From positions 558,001-622,000 of the forward strand of contig JACKKG010000001.1 in assembly GCA_020637515.1 (NCBI GenBank): DNA of 64,000 nucleotides, read 5' to 3'. The DNA comes from Rhodobacter sp. GTDB lineage: Bacteria; Pseudomonadota; Alphaproteobacteria; Rhodobacterales; Rhodobacteraceae. Shown here in pieces: positions 1 through 10,047 of the stretch (position 1 is the stretch's first letter; every line of letters begins with the position of its first letter). The position numbers and the translations under genes were made by a program. The notes under the pieces were generated by a model that was not told the origin of the DNA, did no database searches, and saw only the letters and a program-made list of their open reading frames with translations.

Positions 1-1
1 G

Positions 2-1021
2 GAAACCGACGCGATCGACGGCGAATTGGCCCTGATCGCCGCGCAGGATGACGAAGCCCGGGCGCGTCAGATCCGGCTCGAGGCCGAGCGCGACGGCAGC
101 GATTTCCCGCCCCCGTCGCCGGGCGATCCGGCCGCCATCGGGGCCCAGCGCGCGCTGTTCCAGGCCCGCGCCGAAACCCTGGCACGGCAGCGCGGGCAAC
201 TGGCGGAACGCCGCCACCAGGCCCAGGCTGAAATCGACGGACTGGTCCGTCAACGCGCCGCCCTGAGCCGCGAAACCGCCCTGATCGACGCTGCCCTTCA
301 GGCGCAACAATCCCTTCGAAACCAAGGGCTTGCACTGAATTCACAGGTCGAGGCCCTGGCGCGCGACGCGGCCAGGCTCGACGGTCAGCGCGCGGCATTC
401 GACGCCCGCGAGGCGCAGGTTCGAGGCCAGATCGCCGAGATCGCGCAGCAGATCGAAACGCTCGACGCAACCCGCCGCGAAGAGGCCGAACGCGACCTGG
501 CCGAGACCGGCGTGCGGCGCGTCGAACTGGCGGCGCGGCGGTCCGCGCTGCGGGCGCAACGCGACCGGATGGCGCTGCGCGCGCCGGTCGCCGGGGTGGT
601 TCACGGCTTGGCGGTCGGCAGCGGGGCGGTGCTGCGCCCCGCGCAAGAGGCGATGCAGATCCTCGCACGTGATTCGCCGCCCGGGATCGTGCTGCGGCTT
701 CGCCCCGACGACATCGACCATGTGGTGCCCGGGCAGGCGGTTCAACTGCACCTGCCGGCCCTGTCCGCCCGCCACCTGGGCGACATCGACGGCACCGTGC
801 GCGCCGTTTCGGCGGCCGCGCTGATCGATGAGCGCAGCGGCCAGCGGTTCTTTCGCGTCGAGGTCACGCTGAATGCCGACGCCGCCGCGCGGCTGGTCGG
901 GGCGCCGCTGGCACCGGGCATGGCGGTGCAGGGCTATATCGTGACCGGCGAACGCACTCCGCTGGACTATCTGCTGGCCCCGGTGCGCGACCACATGGCG
1001 CGCGCCATGCGCGAGCCCTGA
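2..1021 (+). CDS. HlyD-family type I secretion periplasmic adaptor, 3' part
   Basis: The frame is open to the left edge of the window, so only the last 339 residues are visible and the true start lies outside. The visible part begins with a long Ala/Arg/Glu/Gln-rich coiled coil (roughly residues 1-185), then a lipoyl-like half motif (ALRAPVAGVVHG, about residue 191), then a beta-barrel domain. It ends with ERTPLDYLL and a basic C-terminus, the usual tail of HlyD/PrtE adaptors. Such proteins link an inner-membrane ABC exporter to a TolC-like outer-membrane channel for type I secretion. The ABC partner is expected upstream, out of view. A strong terminator-like hairpin follows directly, so this is the last gene of its operon. 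The family is clear from domain order; the substrate is unknown. Confidence 0.85.
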   Translation, partial: ETDAIDGELALIAAQDDEARARQIRLEAERDGSDFPPPSPGDPAAIGAQRALFQARAETLARQRGQLAERRHQAQAEIDGLVRQRAALSRETALIDAALQAQQSLRNQGLALNSQVEALARDAARLDGQRAAFDAREAQVRGQIAEIAQQIETLDATRREEAERDLAETGVRRVELAARRSALRAQRDRMALRAPVAGVVHGLAVGSGAVLRPAQEAMQILARDSPPGIVLRLRPDDIDHVVPGQAVQLHLPALSARHLGDIDGTVRAVSAAALIDERSGQRFFRVEVTLNADAAARLVGAPLAPGMAVQGYIVTGERTPLDYLLAPVRDHMARAMREP

Positions 1022-1029
1022 TCCGCCCG

Positions 1030-1072
1030 GCCCCGAACCGCCCCGGCCATCGCCTGGGGCGGCGGGGCTTTT
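1030..1072 (+). terminator. Rho-independent terminator after the HlyD-family gene
   Basis: Outer arms GCCCCG (1030-1035) and CGGGGC (1063-1068) enclose inner arms CCGCCCC (1038-1044) and GGGGCGG (1056-1062). Only an AA bulge breaks the left side. The stem is followed at once by TTTT (1069-1072). It lies 9 nt after the stop codon. Confidence 0.75.
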
Positions 1073-1122
1073 CGCGCCGGCGCAAACGTGCTTTCCTCGG
1101 CTCGACCGCAAAGGAGGCCCCC

Positions 1123-1587
1123 ATGCCGAACGCCATCGAAACCCGCCTCGCCGACATGGGCCTTGCCCTGCCCGCCGCGCCGGCGCCCGCCGCGAACTAT
1201 GTGCCCTGGGTCATCAGCGGCAACCAGATCTTTGTCTCGGGCCAGGTCAGCCAGGCCAACGGCGCCTTTCTGACCGGAAAGCTGGGCGCGGATCTCAGCA
1301 CCGAACAAGGGGCCGAGGCGGCGCGCAGCTGCGCGCTGTCGCTGCTGGCGCAAGCCAAGGCCGCGCTGGGTGGCGACCTGTCGCGGCTGAAACGGGTGGT
1401 GAAGCTGACCGGCTTCGTCAACTGCACCGCCGATTTCACCGATCAGCCCAAGGTCATCAACGGCGCATCCGACCTGATGGTCGCGGCGTTGGGCGATGCC
1501 GGACGGCACGCCCGGTCCGCAGTCGGCGCACCCTCGTTGCCGCTGGGGGTCGCGGTCGAGATCGAGGCGATCTTCGAATTCGCCTGA
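1123..1587 (+). CDS. RidA/YjgF-family protein
   Basis: A 154-residue protein of the RidA (YjgF/YER057c/UK114) family, somewhat longer than the roughly 130 residues of canonical RidA and closer to the family's second clade. The C-terminal signature is visible as RSAVGAPSLPLGVAVEIEAI, with the Arg that in active RidA binds the carboxylate of the enamine/imine substrate. Known members deaminate reactive 2-aminoacrylate-type imines released by PLP enzymes. The start is an ATG preceded by AAGGAGG at 7 nt. The next gene (GDPD) begins 11 nt after the stop, so the two are probably co-transcribed. The substrate in this clade is not certain. Confidence 0.88.
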   Translation: MPNAIETRLADMGLALPAAPAPAANYVPWVISGNQIFVSGQVSQANGAFLTGKLGADLSTEQGAEAARSCALSLLAQAKAALGGDLSRLKRVVKLTGFVNCTADFTDQPKVINGASDLMVAALGDAGRHARSAVGAPSLPLGVAVEIEAIFEFA

Positions 1588-1598
1588 GGAGCCCGCCG

Positions 1599-2378
1599 AT
1601 GCGTCCGCGCCTTTCGCCCGCCTTCCTGTCCGTGCCGATCGCCCATCGCGCGCTGCACGACGCGGGCGCCCACCGGCCCGAGAATTCGCTGCCCGCCATT
1701 CGCGCCGCGATCGCCGCCGGCTATGGAATCGAAATCGACCTGCAACCCAGCGCGGACGGCGTGCCGATGGTGTTCCATGACGACACGCTGGATCGGCTGA
1801 CCCATGACAGCGGGCCGATCCGGGCGCGGACCGCGGCCGCGTTGCAGCGCATCGGCGTGCGGGCCAGCCCCGAACCGATCCCGACCCTGCGTCAGGTCCT
1901 GGACGAGGTGGACGGCCGCGTGCCCCTGCTGATCGAGATCAAGGACCAGTCCGGCGTCATGGGGCCAACCGACGGCGCGCTCGAACGCGCCACGGCCGAG
2001 GCCCTTGTGGGCTATGCCGGGCCGGTCGCGGTCATGTCGTTCAATCCGGACTCGATCGCGCACATGGCCCGACACGCGCCACATGTGCCGCGCGGCCTGA
2101 CCACCTATGCCTTTCCGGCCAGCGATTTCCCGGGCGACCTGACCGCCACCCTCGAACTCCACCGTCAGGCCCTGGCCGACATCGCCGCATTCGACACGGT
2201 CGAGGCCAGCTTCATCTCGCATCACTGGCTGGATCTCGATCGCCCGCGCGTCGCCGAAATCCGGGCCCAGGGGTGGGACGTGCTGTGCTGGACCATCCGC
2301 TCGCCCCAGGACGAGGCCACCGCCCGCCGCATCGCGCAGAACATCACCTTCGAGCGATATCTGGCGGTCAAGGCCTGA
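1599..2378 (+). CDS. Glycerophosphodiester phosphodiesterase
   Basis: A 259-residue GDPD with a TIM-barrel signature. IAHRALHDAGAHRPENS near residue 10 carries the catalytic His and the RxPENS motif. EIDLQPSADGVPMVFHDDTLDR (split here: EIDLQPSADG, then VPMVFHDDTLDR) carries the metal-binding Glu/Asp pair and second His, and LIEIK supplies a further metal ligand. It hydrolyses glycerophosphodiesters to sn-glycerol-3-phosphate and an alcohol. There is no signal peptide, so it is cytoplasmic, like UgpQ. It sits 11 nt behind the RidA gene in a short operon, with GAGGAG before the ATG. Confidence 0.92.
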   Translation: MRPRLSPAFLSVPIAHRALHDAGAHRPENSLPAIRAAIAAGYGIEIDLQPSADGVPMVFHDDTLDRLTHDSGPIRARTAAALQRIGVRASPEPIPTLRQVLDEVDGRVPLLIEIKDQSGVMGPTDGALERATAEALVGYAGPVAVMSFNPDSIAHMARHAPHVPRGLTTYAFPASDFPGDLTATLELHRQALADIAAFDTVEASFISHHWLDLDRPRVAEIRAQGWDVLCWTIRSPQDEATARRIAQNITFERYLAVKA

Positions 2379-2385
2379 GGCGCCC

Positions 2386-2414
2386 TTGACCTTGGCGCCG
2401 CTTTGGCCAGCATG
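2386..2414 (+). promoter_or_regulatory. Candidate sigma-70 promoter for the FemAB-like gene
   Basis: TTGACC (2386-2391), a 17-nt spacer and AGCATG (2409-2414) fit the Rhodobacteraceae housekeeping pattern. The -10 hexamer includes the ATG at 2412. That argues translation starts further downstream, at GTG 2439, which has AGGGGA 6 nt before it. Confidence 0.5.
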
Positions 2415-2438
2415 ACGGCATCAGCCAGGGGACCCCGG

Positions 2439-3605
2439 GTGCAGATCGCCCTACACGATTCCATCACCGAAATCGCGGCCGCCGACTGGGACGCGCTGTC
2501 CCCGCCGGGCCGCGACGGCCGCCCGCGGGACCCCTTTACCACGCATCGCTTCCTGGCCGCGCTGGAACGGTCGGGATCGGTCGGTCCCGGCACAGGGTGG
2601 GAGGCCAAGCACCTGAGCGTGCGCCAGGACGGCCGGCTGCTGGCCGCGATGCCCCTCTATGCAAAGGGCCACAGTCAGGGCGAATACGTCTTTGACCATG
2701 CGTTCGCCGATGCCTGGCAACGCGCTGGTGGGCAGTATTACCCCAAATTGCAGGCCGCGGTGCCCTTCACGCCCGCCACCGGACCGCGGCTTCTGGGCGA
2801 TCCGGCGCTGCGCCCGATCCTGCTGCGCGCGCTGCGCGAGGTGACCGAGGGCAACGGCCTCAGCTCGGCGCATATCACCTTTTGCACCGCGGACGAGGCC
2901 GCGGCCGGCACGCGCGAGGGCTATCTGCACCGCGTCACACAGCAATTCCACTGGCACGATGCCGGGTATGGCGATTTCACCGGCTTCCTGGCCGCGCTGT
3001 CCTCGCGCAAGCGAAAGACGATCCGGCGCGAGCGGGCGCAGGCGCAGGACTTTGGCGGCGACATCGTGGCGCTGACCGGCACCGCCTTGCAGCCGGCCCA
3101 TTGGGAGGCCTTCTGGCGGTTCTATCAGGACACCGGCCATCGCAAATGGGGCCGCCCCTATCTGACGCGCGCCTTTTTCGACGAAGTGCACCGCACCATG
3201 GCCGACGATATCTTGCTGGTTCTGGCGCTGCGCGACGGCCGGCCGGTGGCGGGGGCGTTGAACTTCATCGGCGCCGACACCCTGTTCGGCCGCTATTGGG
3301 GCTGTATCGAAGATCACCCCTGCCTGCACTTCGAACTGTGCTATTACCAGGCCATCGACTGGGCGCTGGCGCATGGCCTGTCCCGGGTCGAAGCCGGCGC
3401 GCAGGGGGAACACAAGGTGGCGCGCGGCTATCTGCCGGCCGAGATCCATTCCTTGCACTGGTTCGCCGACCCCCGCTTCCGAGAGGCCGTGGCCGACTAT
3501 CTGCGCGCCGAGGCCGCGGCCGTCGGCGAGGAAATGCACCTGCTGGAAAGCTATGGTCCGTTCCGGCGCGGACCGATCCCCGAGGAGGAGGAGGAACGAG
3601 AATGA
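2439..3605 (+). CDS. FemAB/GNAT-fold protein (DUF482, peptidogalycan biosynthesis type)
   Basis: About 388 residues of the DUF482 family, a tandem GNAT-fold group related to FemAB aminoacyl transferases. Recognisable parts are TEIAAADWDAL at the N-terminus, SSRKRKTIRRERA in the middle (a basic motif typical of the family) and the C-terminal GAQGEHKVARGYLP motif. The reaction is not established; names in databases refer to peptidoglycan or siderophore-type acyl transfer, and I do not infer more. I chose GTG 2439 because AGGGGA precedes it and a promoter -10 covers the earlier ATG at 2412; TTG 2403 and ATG 2412 are alternatives. The stop overlaps the next ATG (ATGA), so it is translationally coupled to the GST gene. 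Confidence 0.8.
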   Translation: MQIALHDSITEIAAADWDALSPPGRDGRPRDPFTTHRFLAALERSGSVGPGTGWEAKHLSVRQDGRLLAAMPLYAKGHSQGEYVFDHAFADAWQRAGGQYYPKLQAAVPFTPATGPRLLGDPALRPILLRALREVTEGNGLSSAHITFCTADEAAAGTREGYLHRVTQQFHWHDAGYGDFTGFLAALSSRKRKTIRRERAQAQDFGGDIVALTGTALQPAHWEAFWRFYQDTGHRKWGRPYLTRAFFDEVHRTMADDILLVLALRDGRPVAGALNFIGADTLFGRYWGCIEDHPCLHFELCYYQAIDWALAHGLSRVEAGAQGEHKVARGYLPAEIHSLHWFADPRFREAVADYLRAEAAAVGEEMHLLESYGPFRRGPIPEEEEERE

Positions 3606-4195
3606 TCGACTTCTACACCAACCCGCAATCGCGCGGCGCCATCGCGCACTGGATGCTCGAGGAGATCGGCCAGCCCTATCGCCTGCACACCCTGGACTAT
3701 GACACGACGATGAAGGCCCCCGACTATCTGGCGATCAACCCGATGGGCAAGGTCCCCGCGATCGTCCACGACGGCCAGGTGGTGACCGAGGTGGCCGCGA
3801 TCTGCGCCTATCTGGCCGATGCCTTTCCCGATGCCGGGCTGGCCCCGGCCCCGGCCGCGCGCGGCGCCTATTACCGCTGGCTCTTTTTCGGCGCCGGCCC
3901 GGTCGAGGCTGCGGTGTCCAACAATGCGCTGGGGTTTCAGGTTCCCCCCGACCGCCGAAAGATGATCGGATACGGATCGCTGGACGATGTGGTGCACGCC
4001 CTCGACGGGCACCTGTCGCGCAGTCCCTACATGGCGGGCGAGGCGTTCACCGCCGCCGACGTCTATACCGGAAGCCAGATCGGCTGGGGCATGATGTTCG
4101 GCACCCTGCCGGTGCGCGATTCGTTCGTGGCCTATTGGGACCGGATCAAGGACCGCCCGGCGCGCCTGCGCTCGATGGCGGCGGGGCAGGTCTGA
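3602..4195 (+). CDS. Glutathione S-transferase family protein
   Basis: A 197-residue GST. The N-terminal thioredoxin-like half contains NPQSRGAIAHWMLEEIG (catalytic Ser region) and the cis-proline segment MGKVPAIV followed by TEVAAICAYLAD, which binds the gamma-Glu of glutathione. The C-terminal helical half contains FTAADVYTGSQ, the N-capping box motif. It conjugates or reduces small electrophiles with glutathione in the cytoplasm; the substrate cannot be read from sequence. The start is ATG 3602, overlapping the upstream TGA. The pterin dehydratase gene starts 1 nt after its stop, forming a three-gene operon. Confidence 0.9.
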   Translation: MIDFYTNPQSRGAIAHWMLEEIGQPYRLHTLDYDTTMKAPDYLAINPMGKVPAIVHDGQVVTEVAAICAYLADAFPDAGLAPAPAARGAYYRWLFFGAGPVEAAVSNNALGFQVPPDRRKMIGYGSLDDVVHALDGHLSRSPYMAGEAFTAADVYTGSQIGWGMMFGTLPVRDSFVAYWDRIKDRPARLRSMAAGQV

Positions 4196-4196
4196 A

Positions 4197-4517
4197 ATGA
4201 CACGCCCTGCCCTGCTCGACGGCGATCTGCGCGACCGCGCCCTGTCCGAACTTGCGGCGATGGGCTGGACCTATGAGCCCGCCCGCGATGCCGTGTCGCG
4301 CCATTTCCGGTTTCGGGATTTTTCGGATGCGTTCGGCTGGATGACCCGCGTCGCCATGGAGGCCGAGAAACTGGACCACCATCCGGAATGGTTCAACGTC
4401 TGGAACCGGGTCGATGTCGTGCTGACCACGCATGACGTCGCGGGCCTGACCGAGCTGGACCTGAAACTGGCCCGGGCGATGACGCGGCTGGCCGAACGCG
4501 CCGCGCCGCCGGCGTGA
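4197..4517 (+). CDS. phhB: 4a-hydroxytetrahydrobiopterin dehydratase (PCD)
   Basis: A 106-residue pterin-4a-carbinolamine dehydratase. The diagnostic motif HHPEW (about residue 61, in KLDHHPEWFNVW) and the downstream VVLTTHDVAGLTELDLKLA match the family active site. It dehydrates 4a-hydroxy-tetrahydropterin during pterin recycling. No phenylalanine hydroxylase gene is adjacent, and in many bacteria this protein instead serves molybdopterin or folate metabolism. The ATG lies 1 nt after the GST stop, with no gap for its own promoter. Confidence 0.92.
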   Translation: MTRPALLDGDLRDRALSELAAMGWTYEPARDAVSRHFRFRDFSDAFGWMTRVAMEAEKLDHHPEWFNVWNRVDVVLTTHDVAGLTELDLKLARAMTRLAERAAPPA

Positions 4518-4558
4518 CCCGCGGGACGGGACGCGGTGCCACCCGACGGGCCTGCGTG

Positions 4559-4583
4559 CGGGGTGGACCATCCGCCCACCCCG
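4559..4583. terminator. Hairpin between convergent phhB and peroxiredoxin genes
   Basis: Arms CGGGGTGG (4559-4566) and CCACCCCG (4576-4583) form a perfect 8-bp stem with a 9-nt loop between two converging stop codons. There is no T tract, so intrinsic termination is uncertain. Confidence 0.35.
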
Positions 4584-4590
4584 GCACCTC

Positions 4591-5076
4591 TTACAGCGCG
4601 TCGAGCATCGCCTCGCCGCCCGAGATTTCGCAGCCCTTGCCCGTTTCGGGGTGCCAGACCTTGACCACGCCGTCCTCGGCCATCAGGGCGTAACGTTTCG
4701 ACCGCCCGCCGACCCAGCTGCCGGGTTGCTCGATGGTCTGGCCGATGGCCTTGGTGAAATCCCCCGCGCCATCCGACAACATGGCGATTCCCGCCGCCGA
4801 GGCGCCGGTCGCCTCGCCCCAGGCTTTCATCACGAAGGGGTCGTTCACCGCGACGCAGATCACCTCGTCCACCCCCTTGGCGGCCAGCGCCTCCTTGGTG
4901 CGGATGAAGCTGGGCACATGCGCCGAATGACAGGTCGGCGTGAACGCGCCGGGGACGGCAAAGATGACCACCTTGCGCCCCTCGGTCAGCGATTTGACGC
5001 TGACCGGCTGGGGACCGTCGGGGCCCATGCGGGTCAACTGGACATCGGGCAGCGACGCGCCCTCGGAAATGGACAT
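4591..5076 (-). CDS. Peroxiredoxin (Prx5 / hybrid type)
   Basis: A 161-residue peroxiredoxin of the Prx5 subfamily. The peroxidatic cysteine lies in VPGAFTPTCHSAHVPSF (about residue 50, with the conserved P-x3-T-x2-C geometry), followed by GVDEVICVAVNDPFVMKAW. It reduces hydrogen and organic peroxides in the cytoplasm, usually with glutathione/glutaredoxin in Gram-negatives. I chose ATG 5076 because AGGAGCG sits 7 nt upstream; longer in-frame reading adds no recognisable sequence. It is divergent from the ferredoxin-reductase gene, sharing a 100-bp gap that contains an AT-rich near-palindrome. Confidence 0.92.
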   Translation of the reverse strand: MSISEGASLPDVQLTRMGPDGPQPVSVKSLTEGRKVVIFAVPGAFTPTCHSAHVPSFIRTKEALAAKGVDEVICVAVNDPFVMKAWGEATGASAAGIAMLSDGAGDFTKAIGQTIEQPGSWVGGRSKRYALMAEDGVVKVWHPETGKGCEISGGEAMLDAL

Positions 5077-5110
5077 GGAAAACGCTCCTGGTCTGGGTTT
5101 GGTCGAGAAT

Positions 5111-5126
5111 CCGGGATATATACCGG
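5111..5126. promoter_or_regulatory. AT-centred near-palindrome between divergent redox genes
   Basis: CCGGGATATATACCGG is symmetric except at positions 5115/5122. It lies in the middle of the 100-bp region between the peroxiredoxin and ferredoxin-reductase starts, in otherwise GC-rich sequence. It may be an operator or promoter core; no regulator is identified. Confidence 0.3.
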
Positions 5127-5176
5127 GCCGGGACATCATCCAGTGCGTTCACGCCTGTGACAAGAAGGGGAAAAGG

Positions 5177-6382
5177 ATGGCGGGTATCGTGGTGATCGGG
5201 GCCGGGCAGGCAGGGTCTGCGCTGGTGGCGAAATTGCGGGCGTCGGGCTACGATGGCGCGCTGACGCTGATCGGTGACGAACCCGTGCCGCCCTACCAGC
5301 GCCCGCCGCTGTCCAAGAAATACCTGTTGGGCGAGATGGGCGTCGAACGGCTGATCCTGCGCGCCGACAGTTTCTATGCCGACCAGGCCATTACCCTGAA
5401 ACTGGGCCAGCCCGTGACACGGATCGACCCGGCCGCGAAAACCGTCTGGCTGGGCAACGAGTCCATCGCCTATGACCAGCTTGCACTGACCACCGGGGCG
5501 GACCCCCGCCGCCTGCCGGCCGCCGCCGGGGGCGATCTGGCGGGGGTCTACGGCGTGCGCAAGCTGGCCGATATCGACGCAATGGCGAGCGAATTCCAGC
5601 CGGGCCGGCGCGTGCTGATCGTCGGCGGCGGCTATATCGGGCTCGAAGCGGCGGCGGTGGCGTCGAAAAAGGGGCTGGAGGTGACCCTGATCGAGGCCGC
5701 GCCACGCATCCTGGGACGGGTCGCCGCGCCGCAGACCGCCGACGCGGTGCGCGCGCTGCACCAAAGCCACGGGGTGACGATCCGCGAGGGGCTTGGCCTG
5801 ACGCGGCTGACCGGCGACACCCGCGTCACCGGCGCCGATCTGGCCGACGGCAGCCACCTGGACGTGGATTTCGCCATCATCGGCATCGGCATCACGCCAG
5901 GGGGGCAGGCCCTGGCCGAGGCCGCCGGGCTGACCCTGGACAACGGGATCGCGACCGATGCCCTGGGGCGGACCTCGGACCCGGCGATCTGGGCGGCGGG
6001 CGACTGCGCAAGCTTCGTCTACCGGGGCGCGCGCATCCGGCTGGAAAGCGTGCAGAACGCCATCGACCAGGCCGAGGCCGTGGCGGCGAACATGTTGGGC
6101 GCCGACACACCCTATGTGCCGATGCCGTGGTTCTGGTCCGATCAATACGACATGAAACTGCAAATCGCCGGGCTGAACACCGGCTATGACCGCGTCGTCA
6201 CCCGCGACTCTGGCCCCGCGCGCAGCTTCTGGTATTACCGGGGCGCGACCCTGCTGGCGGTCGATGCGATGAACGACCCGCGCGGCTACATGGTCGGCAA
6301 GCGCCTGATCGAGCAGGGAAAATCCCCCGCGCCCGAGGCCGTTGCCGACCCTGCGACGGACCTGAAGGCGCTGCTGGCCTGA
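5177..6382 (+). CDS. NAD(P)H:ferredoxin reductase-type FAD oxidoreductase
   Basis: A 401-residue flavoprotein of the ferredoxin/rubredoxin reductase family that serves Rieske oxygenases and class I P450s. The FAD Rossmann motif IVVIGAGQAGSALV is at residues 4-17, and PPYQRPPLSKKYLLG is the family hallmark near residue 43. The NAD-binding motif VLIVGGGYIGLEAAA is near residue 145, and IWAAGDCASF is the second FAD motif. It moves electrons from NAD(P)H to a 2Fe-2S ferredoxin, but neither ferredoxin nor oxygenase gene is adjacent, so its partner is unknown. The ATG overlaps nothing upstream and has AAAAGG before it. The stop TGA overlaps the rsmD ATG. Confidence 0.88.
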   Translation: MAGIVVIGAGQAGSALVAKLRASGYDGALTLIGDEPVPPYQRPPLSKKYLLGEMGVERLILRADSFYADQAITLKLGQPVTRIDPAAKTVWLGNESIAYDQLALTTGADPRRLPAAAGGDLAGVYGVRKLADIDAMASEFQPGRRVLIVGGGYIGLEAAAVASKKGLEVTLIEAAPRILGRVAAPQTADAVRALHQSHGVTIREGLGLTRLTGDTRVTGADLADGSHLDVDFAIIGIGITPGGQALAEAAGLTLDNGIATDALGRTSDPAIWAAGDCASFVYRGARIRLESVQNAIDQAEAVAANMLGADTPYVPMPWFWSDQYDMKLQIAGLNTGYDRVVTRDSGPARSFWYYRGATLLAVDAMNDPRGYMVGKRLIEQGKSPAPEAVADPATDLKALLA

Positions 6383-6945
6383 TGCGGATCGTCGGTGGTG
6401 CGCATCGCGGCCTGACCCTGGCCGACGTCGGCGCCGGTGACCCGGCGGCGCATCTGCGCCCCACGTCGGACCGCGTGCGCGAGGCGCTGTTCAACATGCT
6501 GTGCCAGGGGCGCTGGGGCGATCTGGTGCGCGGCCAGCGGGTGCTGGACCTGTTCGCCGGCACCGGCGCGCTGGGGCTCGAGGCGCTGTCGCGCGGCGCG
6601 GTGCAGGTGACGCTGGTCGATGACGGCGCCGCCGCCCGGGCCCTGATTCGCGCCAATATCGAAAAGCTGCGGGCGATGGGCGTGACCCGGCTCTATCGCC
6701 GCGATGCGCGCGATCTGGGCGAGAACCGGGGGCCGGGGTTCGGACTGGTGTTTCTGGATCCGCCCTATGGCAAGGCCCTGGGCGAGATCGCGCTGGCCTC
6801 GGCCCGGGCGGGCGGTTGGCTGGCACCCGGCGCAACCCTGATGTGGGAGGAAAACGCGCCGATGGGCCCACCCCCGGGCTTCGAGGTTCTGGATCAGCGC
6901 CGCTATGGCGAGACCTGGATCACGGTTCTGCGTGCCCCAGGCTAG
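6382..6945 (+). CDS. rsmD: 16S rRNA (guanine(966)-N(2))-methyltransferase RsmD
   Basis: A 187-residue class I SAM methyltransferase. It opens with MRIVGGAHRG and then PTSDRVREALFNML, the RsmD N-terminal signature. VLDLFAGTGALGLEALSRGA is the SAM-binding loop, and LVFLDPPYGK is the catalytic (D)PPY motif for exocyclic amine methylation. It methylates G966 of 16S rRNA in the assembled 30S subunit. The ATG overlaps the upstream TGA. Its TAG stop lies in a CTAG shared with the stop of the opposing DUF1643 gene. Confidence 0.95.
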   Translation: MRIVGGAHRGLTLADVGAGDPAAHLRPTSDRVREALFNMLCQGRWGDLVRGQRVLDLFAGTGALGLEALSRGAVQVTLVDDGAAARALIRANIEKLRAMGVTRLYRRDARDLGENRGPGFGLVFLDPPYGKALGEIALASARAGGWLAPGATLMWEENAPMGPPPGFEVLDQRRYGETWITVLRAPG

Positions 6946-7454
6946 CGCGCCGGCCAGGGCTGGGGCTGGTGGGTATAGGCGATGTAGAGCGGGTGCCTGG
7001 GGTGGCCGTCCTTGCTGAGCCCCAGATGCGCAAGCGGCTTGCCACTGCCGCGCAACAGGGCCTCGACCTGCGCCCCCCGGCCCAGATGCGCGCCATGCGT
7101 GCCCCAGGCGCAAACCACGGCGTCGGCCCAGGCCGCCCCCTCTAGGATGGCCGCGTCGTTGTCGGGGCCGACCGGGTCGGGCTGAGCGCGCATCGCCCGG
7201 GGGTCGGTCGCGCGCCAGGCAAAGATGTTGCACACACGAAAGGCGCCGTAACCCAGCGCCCGCGCGCGGCGCTCGCAGCGTTCCACGGTGGGGTCGTTCT
7301 GCACCTCGGTCGCGGTCGAGGGATTGAGCATGACGAACAGCACGCGCCCGCCCGCCGCGTCCCAGGTTCGGGTCAGCGCATAGCGGTAGGCCGCGCAATC
7401 CGAATAGAGCGCGGTCGAGGGGGCGTCGCCCTTGATGTGGGTGCGGATCATCAT
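6942..7454 (-). CDS. DUF1643 family protein
   Basis: A 170-residue protein of the DUF1643 family. The family motifs are visible: YRYALTRTWD, then VLFVMLNPSTATEVQNDPTV, then RARALGYGAFRVCNIFAWRATDP, split across the first 90 residues, and AWGTHGA further on. No biochemical role is established; members occur in bacteria and phages and are sometimes near DNA metabolism genes. There is no signal peptide or membrane segment. The start is ATG 7454 or the adjacent in-frame ATG 7451. It converges on rsmD with a 4-nt overlap of stops. Confidence 0.85.
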   Translation of the reverse strand: MMIRTHIKGDAPSTALYSDCAAYRYALTRTWDAAGGRVLFVMLNPSTATEVQNDPTVERCERRARALGYGAFRVCNIFAWRATDPRAMRAQPDPVGPDNDAAILEGAAWADAVVCAWGTHGAHLGRGAQVEALLRGSGKPLAHLGLSKDGHPRHPLYIAYTHQPQPWPAR

Positions 7455-7503
7455 GCAAGCGTTCTAGCCCCTGCGCACCGTCAGGGCCAGTGGCGGGTGA
7501 GGG

Positions 7504-7550
7504 CCGGGGCGCTGCCCCGGACCCCGGCGTATTTGCGACAAGATGATGGG
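7504..7550 (+). repeat. Dispersed intergenic repeat, copy 1 (hairpin plus GTATTTGCGACAAGATGA tail)
   Basis: A perfect hairpin CCGGGGC-GCT-GCCCCGG (7504-7520) is followed by ACCCCGGCGTATTTGCGACA and AGATGATGGGG. The same order (GC hairpin, GGACCCC, GTATTTG-GACAAGATGA, G run) recurs at 22116-22177 in reverse and, more diverged, at 15801-15892. Here it lies upstream of tex. Confidence 0.65.
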
Positions 7551-7614
7551 GCTTTTCGTCCCCGTTCCCCGGGGGTAGGGTCGCGGCCCGCTTTCCCCGT
7601 TGTGAGGCCCCTTC

Positions 7615-9921
<2,307 letters not shown>

Positions 9922-9941
9922 GCCACGGCGGGGATCTGGTG

Positions 9942-9982
9942 GGGTTTCGGCCACAGGTGCGCCCCCGCGCCCGGCCAAACCC
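9942..9982 (+). terminator. Hairpin downstream of tex
   Basis: GGGTTT-c-GGCC (9942-9952) pairs with GGCC-AAACCC (9973-9982) with one bulged C and a 20-nt loop, 20 nt after the tex stop. There is no T tract, so this is a candidate only. Confidence 0.4.
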
Positions 9983-10047
9983 GATTCCCGACTTGCCCGA
10001 ATCCCCCGCTTGCGTCTTGATCGGCACAAAGCCTGGGGGGGCAAATT

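Noticed and set aside
5177..6382. The ferredoxin reductase as redox partner of the P450 in this window
   Set aside because: The P450 at 44708-46969 carries its own reductase and ferredoxin domains and is about 38 kb away.
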